DNA of 64,000 nucleotides from Anaspis maculata (taxonomy: Eukaryota; Arthropoda; Insecta; Coleoptera; Scraptiidae). This document shows, one piece after another, positions 35,308 through 47,110 of the stretch. A model generated the notes under the pieces. It saw only the letters and a list, made by a program, of their open reading frames with translations. It was not told where the DNA came from and searched no databases. A program made the position numbers and the translations under genes. Location: the NCBI GenBank assembly GCA_949128115.1, contig OX421966.1:57347416-57411415 (forward strand), given 5' to 3'. Every line of letters starts with the position of its first letter. The first letter of the stretch is position 1.

Positions 35308-37455
35308 GGGGCCCTATTCTTGAAACAAGGAACAGAGTTCACATGTGTAGTTGCTAGGCAAGGGCCAATCATAGCTCTCCTTGTGATGTTTGTGGTGGTG
35401 GTCTCCTTGTGGTGTGTTGTGGTGAAGTGGTGTTTTTAAGATTGCTGGATGCAGGATTTCGTTTAAAGAAAAACAAGAGTTGTTTTTTTCAAGAAGAGAT
35501 CACTTATTTGAGACATGTAATTAATAAGGAAGGTCTGAAGAAGGGGACGTCGAAGGTAGATGCAACACTGAATTGTAAAACACCAGAGAATATTACAGAG
35601 TTAAAGTCTTTTCTAGGAATGTTAAACTATTATTCAAAATGATTAGGAATGTTACAGATATTGTGCACCAACTGTATGAATTGTTGAAGGAGAATACACG
35701 TTTTGAATGAAGTGAAAGTTGGAAAGCGCTTTCATTAAGGTGAGAGAAGCTATCACTTCAGATGTGGTATTGATTCATTATAATCCAGATCTACCTTTGG
35801 AAGTAAGTTGCGACGCAAACTCATATGGAGTAGCGGGAGTATTATCGCACATTTTACCTAATGGGAATGAAAGACCAATCTGTTTTGCTCCAAGAAAACT
35901 TAGTGAATGTGAAATGGCTTATTACACTTTGGACAAAGAGGCATTATCAATTTATTTTGCCGTCAAAAAATTCTATCACTATCTTATGGGACGCAAATTT
36001 CTATTAACAACAGATCACAAACCTTCAATTTATTTATTCGGAAACCAGAGAGATATTCCTGTGATGGCGGCTGACAGATTACAGCGCTGGGCTGTTTTCT
36101 TATCTCAGTTTGATTTTACCATCAAATATCTGAAAGGTACGTTGAATGGAAATGCAGATTGTTTGTCACGCTCACCTTCGTCCAAGTCTGGCGAAGTGGA
36201 GGAATTAAATTATACTTATGTGAGTTTTATTTATGATAACCATGACCTACCACTTACGGCAGCAGATATTCAGGATGAAACAAAAAAGGATGGAGTTTCA
36301 TCCAAGATTTCATCAAAAATTAAGGAGGGATGGCATAACAAATTCGAGGGAGATTCGTTTAAGCCTTTATAAGTCGGAAAAAATTGACTGAATGTAGGAA
36401 ATTATATAATAATGTGGGGTTACAGAGTTGTAATACCGGAAAAGTGCAGAAAGTTGTTGTTAGAGGAGTTACATATTGCGCACCCGGGAAAAGTAAAAAT
36501 AAATAGTAAAGCGCGATCCTATTTTTGGTGGCCAAAGTTAGATATGGATAATGAAAATTTGGCTAAGGCTTGTGAGGCTTTTAGCAAGGCAAGGCCTAGT
36601 CCGCCTAGAGCATCACTGATCGAATATGAAAAAGAGTTCATATTGATTTTTTGGTCCTGTTAAAAATAAGATGTTTTTGATTTTAATAGATGCATTCAGC
36701 AAATGGGTGGAAATCCATGAATTTAAACCTGTTACGTTTGCAAATACCATTGATGTTTTGAGGAAAATTTCCTTTTGTTTTGGTTCACCTAAGCAAATTG
36801 TGACAGATAATGGTTCTCAATTCACTTCAGAGGAATTTTCAGTTTTTTGTAGAAGAAACGGGATAAAATTGAGTTTAACACCTCCATATCATCCGGCTAG
36901 TAATGGAGCTGCGGAGAACGCAGTAAAAAGTGTCAAAATAGCTTTAAAGGAATCTTTCGAAAATCCACAAAACGGTTCTAGCTCGATTTCATGTATTCCG
37001 TCAAGATATCTTCTAAATTACAGGACGTCTCACTGCACGACTGGTGGTACGCCTGGTTTTGCGATGTTCAACAGATATATTAAAGTAAGGCTAGACCTGC
37101 TCAAGCCAGAGAGTTTGGATACATAAGAGAGAGAAGAGATATTCATTTTTTTGTGAGTGAGGAGGTGTATGTACGAGATTTTAGAAATGTTAACAAAAAA
37201 GAATTATTGAAAGGAGTAATTACAAAGAAATTGGGACCCCATGTTTCTTCAGTAAAAAATATATTCAATAATATTTGGAGAAGGCATTGTGATGATACAA
37301 TTAGTGGTGGAGGTTTGTGATATATCAAGTTGCTAGAATAATAAAAAATGTCATAAAATAATCAATAAAGACATTCCGAATTCCGTATTCTTTGAATACA
37401 TAAAACATAGCAACACCGCATGAGAACTTTGTTCCCCGATTCAAGAATAAGGCCC
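35308..37455. mobile_element. gypsy pol remnant bracketed by GGGCC-type inverted repeats
   Basis: GGGCCCTATTCTTGAAAC at 35,308 faces, in reverse complement, GGGCCTTATTCTTGAATC ending at 37,455. The next 16 bases also pair (GGAACAGAGTTC with GGAACAAAGTTC). The gypsy fragment at 35,400-37,320 fills the interior. The inverted ends look like those of a DNA transposon, not an LTR element. A clear target duplication is not visible. Confidence 0.55.
35400..37320 (+). pseudogene. Ty3/gypsy pol remnant (RT end, RNase H, integrase)
   Basis: Three frames carry it. 35,409-35,642 is the RT thumb (YLRHVINKEGLKK, SFLGMLNYYSK). 35,719-36,372 is RNase H with the first catalytic region as SCDANSYGVAGVL, TLDKEALSIYFAVKKF and TTDHKPSIYLFG, then the ADCLSRS end. 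36,412-36,663 is the integrase zinc-finger region, degraded at the second Cys pair (ACEAFSKARPSPP). 36,671-37,126 is the integrase core with LILIDAFSKWVE, IVTDNGSQF and AAENAVK. A GPY/F-like C-terminal segment (SEEVYVRDFRNVNKKE) is readable after a stop at 37,126. Protease, gag and LTRs are absent. Stops at 35,641 and 36,372 and the lost Cys pair show it is dead. It is the same lineage as the 3.8-4.37 kb fragment. Confidence 0.9.
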
Positions 37456-38293
37456 TTGGTCTTACTTTTTTGCTCTTGCCCCGTGCTGGTCGGTACGGTG
37501 AGCGGTTCTGTCGGCATTATCACCGACAGAGCGGCAGACACCTGACTGGGTTCATCTCACGTGTAGGCCTCACCGAATATAGGCCTCTTGAGAATTCCTG
37601 AGTTTCACGGAACAACAACTGACTCCAAATTCACCAATTCGATTCACGTTGTGGGGTTTCAACTAAGAAAAGGTAGGACCGCTGAGTCGAACCCAGTCGC
37701 ACATTCACCAGTACTGTTCACTAACTCTTTTTCCGAGTTCCGTTTTGTAATTTTGTATGTATGTGTCTCTGGGGGGTCGGGATGGGTAACCGCTGGAGCA
37801 TCACGGGCCAATGCGTTATGGATAGCTCTTCCTTCCAGTTGTAACATAACTACCATATGCTTTGCAATATACCTGGATGTTTTCAAGCCAAATGCAAGAT
37901 TATCACCCTGTATACGGGCACATAATAGGTGCAGCGGGCACACTCGTATATAAGCTTCACCAAAGCCGAATTGACAGAGGCGGATTATTTTATTGTTAAT
38001 ATTTTAAAAGCGAACATAAATTTCCATTCAATATTCGAGCCCCATTGCGGTGTATTATATTTAATGTCGATTTTGTGGGATTTGCGTTCGTCATAATTAT
38101 AACCGCGCCGGCAGAGGACGCTCAAATCCCCTCCTACAACTCACCCCGAGCTCCCTCCCGGTACATATGACCAACATTGCCATTGTCAAGCGAACCTGGA
38201 AATTAAATTACAATATCGAAGCGATTCAATACTTAATTCCTTTTTAGTTCATCAAACCGGTTTTCACTCGGGTTTTCACATGTAGGTAGTCAG
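37456..38293. other. intergenic stretch, no recognisable gene
   Basis: A 121-codon plus frame and a 94-codon minus frame overlap at 37.6-37.95 kb; neither has a domain. Nothing else can be defined. Confidence 0.4.
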
Positions 38294-39253
38294 ATACAGG
38301 GTGATTTTTTGGAAATGTATACCTCCGATTTTTTGCTGTATAATTTTTTCTGGAAGGAAGATGACACAGGTCGATTGTTTTTCCGAGAGGGACATAGCTA
38401 GCATATTTTCAATTATTCCGTTTCACCCCTTTATTTTTTTTCAATTTATTCAGATTTTTTTACAACATTCAGCAGTCAATAGACTATGTATTGAACGGAA
38501 AAAAAGACAAGAAAAGACAAGACTTTGGACAAGCTGACTTAATTTGTTCTTTTATTTATTCATATTTTCTCACAGAAAACATTCAATACTCAATGGACCC
38601 CTTATTGGACGAAAAAAAAAAGACAGACAAGACTTTTAACAGGATGACCTTGACCATACAAAATCATTTTCCACCTCATGATTGCAACTCAGCTAGGGTA
38701 AGGGGTAAACCCTCTCAAAATTCCCTATTAAATATTACAACAGGACCTAAGCAGGTAATACCTTTCTTTCGAAGATCCTAAATCCTCTTTAGAAATTTAG
38801 AAATCAGCCCTAGATCCCTTCTATCCCCTACCCTAACTCAGGTCCAACTACTTGGTGAAAAATGATAATTTAAAGGTGTTTGTGTTTTTCTTACAATCTA
38901 AGATGTTTACTAAAGGGACAATTAGTTTTTCAGATACAACGTTAATAAAATAGAGAAAAACATCTGAATTAAAAAAATTCATAGTTTCGGAAAAGGTTGA
39001 TGAATTCAGTTTTTTTTCAACTATTGTGGAAGTAATTCAGAGACCTCAAAATGATGTGCAATCGGCCCCTATTCCAAAATGAAGTTCTCGAAAGGGTAGT
39101 TACCCTTCCTGAAGGGGTGGAACGGAAAGATTGTGAATAAGCTAGTTGAATGTCCCCGTTGAAAAGAAAATCGACCTGGGTCAGGTTTTTTTCGGAAAAA
39201 AATTGTGCAGCAAAAAATCAGAGGTGGTTCTTTTTTAAAAAATCACCATGTAT
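38294..39253. repeat. foldback element C, 0.96-kb palindrome
   Basis: Left end ATACAGGGTGATTTTTTGGA; right end, in reverse complement, ATACATGGTGATTTTTTAAA. Paired inner strings include CCTCCGATTTTTTGCTG with CCTCTGATTTTTTGCTG, and AGGTCGAT followed by GGGACAT on both arms. The arms are well diverged. The left half also contains a direct duplication of roughly 118 bp (the AAAAGACA...CAAGACTTT theme at about 38,500 and 38,620). Confidence 0.75.
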
Positions 39254-40883
39254 GATTTCGTGGGTACATACTTTGCACATCAAAGCTAAGTAGAGTCCCA
39301 ATTAATTGTACAGCACCCGTTCAATAATTATAATATGCCAGTGCCGCCAGCATTGAAACGTTGTAAAAAAAAATCGCTGATGGAACAGGGCGCGATTCCC
39401 CCGAAATCCTAAAACTGGCGCAGTTTAATCCTCGGCCAAATAATAAAACGGTCCCGTAATCCGGGCCGTAATCCGTACTAACTCAGTGTTCGTTTAAATA
39501 TTAATATCGCTTAATATAGAGAATTTAATAACAACATCGAAATGCGTTCTGCTGCTCCATTCTCTCTCTCTCTCTCTCTTTCCCTCTCGCTCTGTGTATA
39601 ATCGGGGATGGCTGGCTGGTTGCCTGGCTGGCAGGTATTTGATTTGAATTGTTAAAACTCCCCCCCCCCCCACGCGGTGCTCCGTCTCTCTTTGCAGCAT
39701 TTCCCCAGCGTTGCCATTTGCCCGCTTCGCTTTCACTTCCACATTATTAATATACGCGTGAGTGTTAGTGTTGTTGCTGGTGCTGGATGAGAGCAGGGCG
39801 GAGTGTACGCAGCTCCGATATTGAAATGAGTTAAACGCTGCTGCTACGAGAATTTATGTTATATGAATTTGTTGTATGATCCTATACCTACCCTCCATGC
39901 TGCAATATCCAACAGTTTGCCTTATTCCTGATGAAAATATTAATACGAGTCGTTGTGAGATATCAACAGGGGGGCAATATCGCTGCCTTGCTTCTCGCTT
40001 GCTTCACTGCCGAAAATTTACTGGCGCCATCCGTCGGCGTCAGCAAATTCGAACAGTTCCATTTTGATTGGCTTAGCAATCGACTGCGGATTGCTCAGAG
40101 TGGGCTAGCTGAGCTGGTCAATAAGGGCAGGGGTCTGCCATTCGTGGACGAATTTAAAGACTCAAAATACAGAATTATACCAGTGTAACTCGAACAGAAT
40201 GAGATACCTTTGTTTGGTAGTGAGTTTGAATCCTATTTCTACGAGAGCAGTGGTATAGCAAGATGCCTATACATATACAGGAGTAGATCTCAAAACGTTG
40301 ACAAATCGGCCTTCTCTGTGACTTCTATGGGCCAGGATCGGTCCCCCACTTGACGTTCACTAGGCATATGTTGACCTTGGCGATGATTTGTGGGAGAGGG
40401 TAGTCTAACTTTCAGGATCACAAACAGATTTCACCGGAATCACAGTGTTTCTATCACAATTTCTTGCACAACTTTCTGCGGCATTTTTTGATGAAACTAT
40501 CTCTTATCTCGTAGGTGCCGTAAGGTCTTGCCTGTCCGAACGCTCGAAAAGTGTGGTGGAACGCACTCAATAGCAAATTTTTGAAACTTAATTTTAAAAT
40601 TCCTCGCGAGAAAAACTAGGTCTATATTAGGAACTGTGCGTACACGACAGAAATTTCAGGAAACTTGAGTCGAGCAAGATTTATTGTTGGTTGCGTCGTT
40701 GAAGCGAGAGGTAAGAAACGCGGTGCTGAAAGATTCTCATTACAGGTGGGTGGTTTTTGAATTATTTGTTCAAAATTTAATCCACATCACTTTTGGTTTG
40801 TCTGCCAGCCATTTTTTTTTTATTTTGAAACAAATGTAGGGCCGAACTATGTAATACAGTAGTACCTATGTTGTAGGTTGTAG
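39254..40883. other. intergenic stretch with a CT microsatellite
   Basis: A (CT)n tract lies at about 39,560-39,580 and a C11 run at about 39,660. The 85-codon frame at 39,931-40,188 has no domain. No gene is recognised. Confidence 0.45.
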
Positions 40884-41968
40884 TATACAGGGTGGCCCAA
40901 CGAAAACAGAACAGAGGGGTTTTCGGGCATTTCACATCATTTTTTCGAAAAAAGCTCAGACAGGTCGATTTTTGTATCGAAGGGAACATCTGAAACATAC
41001 ATTGGCAAATTTCTATCTTCAGCCTCCTCACTCCTACACAACTAAACATTGGAATTTCAAAAGACATCATCTACTTTGCAATACATCAAATCAAAGTGAA
41101 TCAAATTCTTTTTCTGAAAAAATATTTTCAAAATTTCCAACCCCACTTCTCATCTTCTTAAATTTCTCTGACTGTCCCATTTTATATCCTCGACCCCTCA
41201 ATTCTCTCCAATTTCATCAGCGTCATCCTAAATAGCATCTAAGGGAAAAAATTTCGATGGAGAAAGTATTACCCAAATTCACCCCTTTCCTCTGCCCCAC
41301 CCCAATTTCAAAACTCAGCAGCCACCACCTACTTTGTGATACATCGAATAAAAAGAAATTGATTTCTCCTCCTGAAAACATTGTTTTGGAATTTTCAGCC
41401 CCTCTCCTGATAAATTGAACATTCAGAGTATTTCAGGGGAAAATGGGGCTTTTTGAAAATTCTGAAAATATTTTATTCAGAAAAAGAGTTCAATTCTTTT
41501 CAATTTGATGTATCACAAAGCAGGTAGTGTCATTTTAGATTTTGAAGTTGAGGTGGGGGAGTGAAGGGGTGAGTTTAGGTGGCACCTTTTTACACAGAGA
41601 GCTTCCTCCCTCGATGCTGTGCAAGATAACGTTGACTGTACTGAAGAGAATTAAGAGATCAAAAATATTACATTGGAAACTCTGACAATTTTAGGAAGAA
41701 GGGTCGTGGGGTTGAAAATTATAGAAATATTATTTCAGAAAGTGAATTCAGTTCTCTTCAATTTCATGTATCGCAATGTGGGTTGTGTCATTTGAAACTT
41801 CGAAGTTGGGGTGGGTGGGGGTGAGGGTGCTAAAGATAGAAATCCGCCAATGTATGTTTCGGATGTCCCCCTCAATATAAAAATCGACCTGTTCGAGCTT
41901 TTTTCAAAAAAACGAGGTGAAATGCCCGAAAACTCCTCTGTTCTGTTTTCGTTGGGCCACCTTGTATA
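40884..41968. repeat. foldback element B, 1.09-kb palindrome
   Basis: Ends TATACAGGGTGGCCCAACG (40,884) and, in reverse complement, TATACAAGGTGGCCCAACG (41,968). The whole length pairs with its complement, with centre near 41,426. The inner 0.85 kb is homologous to foldback A (ACATACATTGGCAAATTT, GATGTATCACAAAG, ATAGCATC and others in the same order), but the outer 80-100 bp of each arm are unrelated to foldback A. Confidence 0.85.
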
Positions 41969-42559
41969 AACTTGCGTCGGGCGTCAATTTGCTTGCTTCC
42001 TGAAATTGAGAACAAAGAAACGGACTGGAAAAGAGAGGTTTTCGCGGGTTTACGGCCTTAGGTTGATATTACACGTGGAATTTGTTGCCTTTTCTCTGTG
42101 CTTGTGACCGGTTGTGATGACAAACGGCCTTGACGGGGAATTACAAAAAGAGTAAACGGAGTTCAACTGCATGCTAGGTAGGTACCTACTTGGTGTTAGT
42201 ACCACGGATCGTGACTCCATTGTACGTGCCTCGTGAAGAACAGATCGGAGATTGTAAAAATAGCGCGTATGGGATTTCGTTGTTTCAGGTCCGAGCTCCA
42301 GTGGGTATACGAGAGTTGCTTTTATGTTACAAGTCCAAGCTTAACCGAACGATAACTCGATTGATTATTTGTATATTTTTCATAATTAATTGGATTTTCT
42401 CTGAACACGGATAAGTCACTATTTTTGTATGGGTGTTTCACGTTCTGATTTTTGATATCAATTTTTGTCGTCTTGGGAGTTTTGAAAATTTACCGAATTT
42501 TATGTCAGCATTTTGTTAGACCATTTTATCAATTTTGCTTGTAATTTGATTGTCATGTA
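41969..42559. other. intergenic stretch
   Basis: A 74-codon frame at 42,190-42,414 is without a domain. Nothing definable otherwise. Confidence 0.4.
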
Positions 42560-42767
42560 CAGTTGGGAGCGAAATGATTCATACGGCTCCGCTAGGAAGT
42601 TGGCTGGATTTCAGAAATGTTAGCTGCTTGGATTGTTCTTGAATGCCAGTTTTGATTAAAGATTGGTCGTAATCAAAACTGGCAATCAAGAACGATCCAA
42701 GCGCTAACATTCCTGAAATCCAGCCGACTTCCTAGCGGTACCGTATGAATCATTTCGCTCCCAATTG
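42560..42767. mobile_element. Tc1/mariner-type MITE, 208 bp, TA target site
   Basis: A near-perfect palindrome with ends CAGTTGGGAGCGAAATGATT and its complement, flanked on each side by TA (42,558-42,559 and 42,768-42,769). The CAGT(T)GGGAGC start and TA duplication are typical of Tc1/mariner derivatives. A loop of about 12 bp separates the arms at 42,660. No transposase is encoded, so it would depend on one elsewhere. Confidence 0.8.
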
Positions 42768-42769
42768 TA

Positions 42770-43927
42770 CATACTCACTTGATTGTAATAATTTTTGGGC
42801 GTAGTATTGTCATGATATGATTTACATGTGAATGTCATTGTCCGCTGTCTGTTGTGACATGCTTGCTGATATTTCTGTCGGATATCTGGTGTAGGTATTT
42901 TTTCAGGATCTCACTAACCACCCCAATTTTGTCTTGTTTTGAGTTTTTGATGGATTGTGCAATTGTTGGTTTTGTCATCATGCACTGCTACTAATGATTA
43001 TTGTGTTTTATTATGCAATGTCTCCTGTTCCTACGATTTTGTTTCAGTAATTCTGCTCACACTGAATACCGGCAACTGTCAGTGAGTCGCTTGTCATTTT
43101 GTCACATACTTGAAAGTTCTCTTCGTTGGGCATAACTCTGGGGTTTGTTTGGCGAATTCTTCCACTAAGTGCTTTTTTCCGAATCCGTCACTCTCATTTT
43201 CCTTTGATTGACAGTTTGACATATTTTGTTGTTGTTTTCTATTGTTCTTGCTCATTTTGTTTTTGTGTGTCTTTTCGTCCATTCTGTCAGTCCTGTGTTA
43301 GCTGTTCTACGAAAAAAAAAATTATTTGAATTTTGCATACGATTTATAAAAAAATTGATTATGTTTGTTGTCAATTTGTGTTTCTGTTCAACTCTCACTT
43401 CAATCCTCATCACCAAAGTTCCGTTTCCGTCTAGAGTAAGATCCTGAGTGAACCGACAACGTAAGCAAAACGTAGGTAAGAGGTCCACAAGGTAGTAAGG
43501 GAGGAGAAGGAGGAAGGGGGGTGACGGGTGACGCCGGTGACAGCCTAAGGTCAAAAAGGGTGAAACAGGTCAAGCGGTGGTTTACGCTGTAGCCTGGCTG
43601 AAACTCAAACATCGGTGGTTAACTGGAAATAATGCTGCAAATCAATTGAAAAGACTCAAAACAAGCCATGAAAATCTTTTTGAGCCAGACTATTCAAAAA
43701 GAGGTTCAACATGATTACTCTCTACGAATTCATTGGAAAGATTGAAGAAATGGGCTCGAAAGTGACCTTATACATACTACGAATTCAATATTCAGACTTC
43801 AAACTGGTCACCGACAGAGAATAAGCTACAAATATATTGCGAAGACTCAAAAACAAGCCTCAGAGGCTTCTTATTGTTACAAATTATCCAAGACTACACT
43901 GAAAAATGGTTCTGAATGTAAATTGTT
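42770..43927. other. intergenic stretch, no recognisable gene
   Basis: Overlapping frames of 62-100 codons on both strands at 43.1-43.6 kb have no domain. The T-rich 43,200-43,300 stretch gives a false hydrophobic look to the plus-strand frames. Confidence 0.4.
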
Positions 43928-44192
43928 GATATATCGATGGCCCCTAATAAGACTAGCGTAACTCGTGAGACACGGTTAGAACTGGCGTATCTCTGCGTTT
44001 ACTAAATGAACTAGCGTATCTCTACGTTCACCAAATGAACTAGCGTATAGCCTGTGTAAATCAAATGGGAGGGACGCTAGTTCATTTGGTGAACGCAGAG
44101 TTACGCTAGTTCATTTGGTAAGCGCAGAGATACGCTGGTTCTAACCGTGTCTCACGAGTTACGCTAGTCTTATTAGGGGCCATCGATATATC
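43928..44192. repeat. 265-bp palindrome containing repeated 30-bp units
   Basis: The ends GATATATCGATGGCCCC and complement pair exactly, as does ATAAGACTAGCGTAACTCG inside. Within each arm a unit built on ACTAGCGTATCTCTGCGTT and CAAATGA is repeated two to three times, so the palindrome is a repeat of repeats. No flanking target duplication is clear. Confidence 0.8.
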
Positions 44193-44591
44193 CATTGGAA
44201 AAGCTCGGGAAATGATCCTGAAGGCACTAGGCGGCTAAATGCAGAAAGTTGAATAAATTATTTGAGTATGGTCACCGATTAGAAATAATTCTGCAAATCA
44301 ATTGCAAAGAAATCAAAGAACTAGATCTTTGAAGGTCTAGTTGTTACAAATTATTTTTGAACTGTTTGAAGCATACAAATGTACTGTACGCGGTAAAGAT
44401 GGTATATATGGTGGACTTAACCTTGGTAAAGGTCAACTACGGGGCTAAGTGCTGGACTTCTGGCGTCATCGATATTCAAGCTAATTTCTGTTACGTATTT
44501 CTGAAGTTGATACAAACACTTGGTATAAAATTTGAGAAATATAAGTATCACAACAGCTGAGAATTTTTTGACTATTTTCTTGAGGTGGGTT

Positions 44592-45442
44592 CAGGGCTGG
44601 GCAAAATACTTCGAAAAATGTATTTAAATACAAAATACAAAATACACGATCCAAGATAGTCGAAATACAAAATACAAACTACTTCATGAAATGTCTTCGA
44701 AATACAAAATACAAAATACGTATTTTGGAGAACGAAGAAATTCCAAAATACAAAATACAACCTAGAGTAATCCAAATACAAAATACAAAATACATTCTTA
44801 TCGCGTATTTCAACCATTTTACTGGAAAAACCGTGAAATGCAAGTATTTCAATGGGAACACTTCATTGATTCAGTCGCAACAATAAGTAAATTATTATGA
44901 ACTATGAAAAGACAAATAAAATAAACATTAAGTGAAGAAAACTCCATATTCAAACATATTCCTTACTTCATTCATCAATTCTTCAAAATAACAAATGTTG
45001 ATTTCCTTTGGGGACAACCAGCTTTTCTAAAATATTGTCGACATCCGACATGGAACCTTTCGTGGCTGACAGTAGGATGCACTTACCAGTAAAACGTAAA
45101 ACGTAAAAGATGCAATCGAACTCATTATCGATCCCAGATAGTGTGCAAAAGCAAGAAATGTCAATGGGCTGAATATAGTATTACCAGAACAATTTCGGCC
45201 CGAACAGACTAAAGAGCATGGGAAACGAATGTATTTTGTATTTTGTATTTTGAAAATCAAAATACTTTTCCGAAAAATGTATTTAAAATACAAAATACGA
45301 AATACTAGCTGCCTGAACTATTCCAAAATACAAAATACAAATACTTCTTAATCAAATGTATTCAAATACAAAATACAAAATACTCAAATGTATTTCAAAT
45401 ACGTATTTCAAATACTTGTATTTGAAATACCGCCCAGCCCTG
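44592..45442. mobile_element. hAT-type non-autonomous element, 851 bp, perfect 8-bp TSD
   Basis: Ends CAGGGCTGGGC (44,592) and GCCCAGCCCTG (45,442) are exact inverted repeats of hAT type. GGTGGGTT stands directly outside both (44,584-44,591; 45,443-45,450), a perfect 8-bp target duplication as made by hAT transposases. Both subterminal regions are packed with AAATACAAAATAC and its complement, so the arms pair imperfectly at many registers. The central 350 bp is single-copy in the window. There is no transposase; frames across it are repeat artefacts. Confidence 0.9.
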
Positions 45443-45450
45443 GGTGGGTT

Positions 45451-46630
45451 CAGACTAGCTGGAGCTGGCCGGCCACGTGAGTAGCAGCGTCCAGCTCTCG
45501 CGGTGCTGCAGACTTGTCCGGCAGTGACAGGTCGTCCTAAGGCCTTGGATCCTCTTCAAGTTTCTCACACGACCCCAGGGAAGTCTCACTACTCATACTT
45601 GTCCTGGTCATTCTAAATCGTATCACAGCTAGCCCGCAATTCGTAGTTATTGTTCACTTAGCTGAACTGTATTATTCCTGCCATTTAAACTGACAATATA
45701 CCAGGGTTAATCTAATATGTTGTTGTACTTTTGAAGCTTCTTTCTCGATGTGTCTCTATTTTTAACTTTGAATTTGCTGCCAGCATGGAGAGCTGACTCG
45801 ATTAAGTTGGATACCCTCAATCCTTGCACACACCAATTTAATTGTGATCTCAGTTGGTTGTTGTCTTTTCTTTGAAACCGTTTTTTGAGTAGCAAAATCA
45901 ATCGGCAATCTTGCTTACGAAGAAGTTTCCATTTGAATCTGACATTGGCTGACACACCTGATGGATGTTGGCAAAACTATTGGAATGCTACATCAAGAAT
46001 ACTATTGAGTGCTCGGTATTGTCATAACAACAGACCTTCCCTTGTCATAATTTTGCCACATTCAGCTTTTCATTACTTATCTCGACGAGATTCCAGACCG
46101 ACGTTCTACCATCTTGTGACCATGTGACGCACCTGCTTACATTGTATCTTACAATTATTTACCAGATAAATAAATAACTTCATCATCTTCAAGCATTTTT
46201 GCACAGTGTCAGCATCCGCTTTTAGGCTAAAACCTATCAATGGCCTGTATTTAAATCTACAGTAGTCTTAGGACGAGTCTTAGGGTGAAGTTAACCCAAA
46301 ATAAAAATACTAGGCCCAAGTCACCGCAGGTGTTTTACTTCTCTACTGGAAGGAAAGTTGACGAGATGCAGCAGATAACCTTAAGAATAAAAGTGCCAGC
46401 GTTCCTATTCAGTTACCTATCTACTCCTGCAATTTTTCATGTAATAATAATTATCTGCCTATACTTATTTCATTATCGCCCTGTATTCACATAAACTTGA
46501 CCCGGTGACCTCAACCAATGAACTATCACACACCCGAGATCACTAAAATACTAAACTGCGATTATACGCTAAATATCCGTTTCAGAACCCACCAACACAG
46601 TACCAATTTACACTAAATGAGACAATTTCT
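45451..46630. other. spacer upstream of the LRR genes
   Basis: No recognisable gene. Frames at 45,707-45,955 (minus), 45,885-46,127 and 46,285-46,494 lack domains. A promoter for the following genes may lie here or nearer to them but cannot be identified. Confidence 0.35.
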
Positions 46631-46632
46631 AT

Positions 46633-47110
46633 GTGATCCTTATCATCTTCTCGGTAATGTTCGGATCGGAACTGAAAACAATCCAATCGCACCAACCAAA
46701 AAGCATTGACTCCGTCTTCGTCTTCAACCTAACTGGAAATAATAACATGGAATATTTCGAGATTATCACCGCTATAGAATACCAGGAGATCACAACACCA
46801 TTGATCAAGTGCCTCAGCCTCAAATACCTAGAAATACTCTCGAATCGACTGAAATACCGACTTTTTTTGCAGCTGGCTGGAACAACTTGGAAGTGCTTTT
46901 CGTATGGAACTATCCGCAAATTCCAAATTTCGAAAGACTCTCCAGAAGTGATCAACTTAAAATAAGAAAGTGAAGAAGCTGAATTTGGGAGCGTTAAATG
47001 GCTAGTGGAGTTTGACCGGGATCAATTTGTAGAGGATAACAAAACTAAAGAAATAGCAGGGGTTTGCGAACCGTTTCCTTACTTGGCAGAGGTGAATTTA
47101 AATTAATTCT
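46633..47110 (+). pseudogene. broken leucine-rich-repeat paralogue
   Basis: The frame 46,633-46,965 has no ATG at its start (the local ATG at 46,631 is followed by TGA) but opens with a signal-peptide-like ILIIFSVMFGSEL and continues with repeats such as LIKCLSLKYLEIL. Near 46,885 the coding sense jumps to the next frame, where NLEVLFVWNYPQIPNFERL and KKLNLGAL are typical LRR strings, and then to stops. Remnants (PFPYLAEVNLN) persist to about 47,105. The layout (signal peptide, then LRRs) matches the intact gene 370 bp downstream, so this looks like the dead half of a tandem pair. An alternative is a spliced gene with short introns, but no clear splice sites restore it. Confidence 0.55.
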
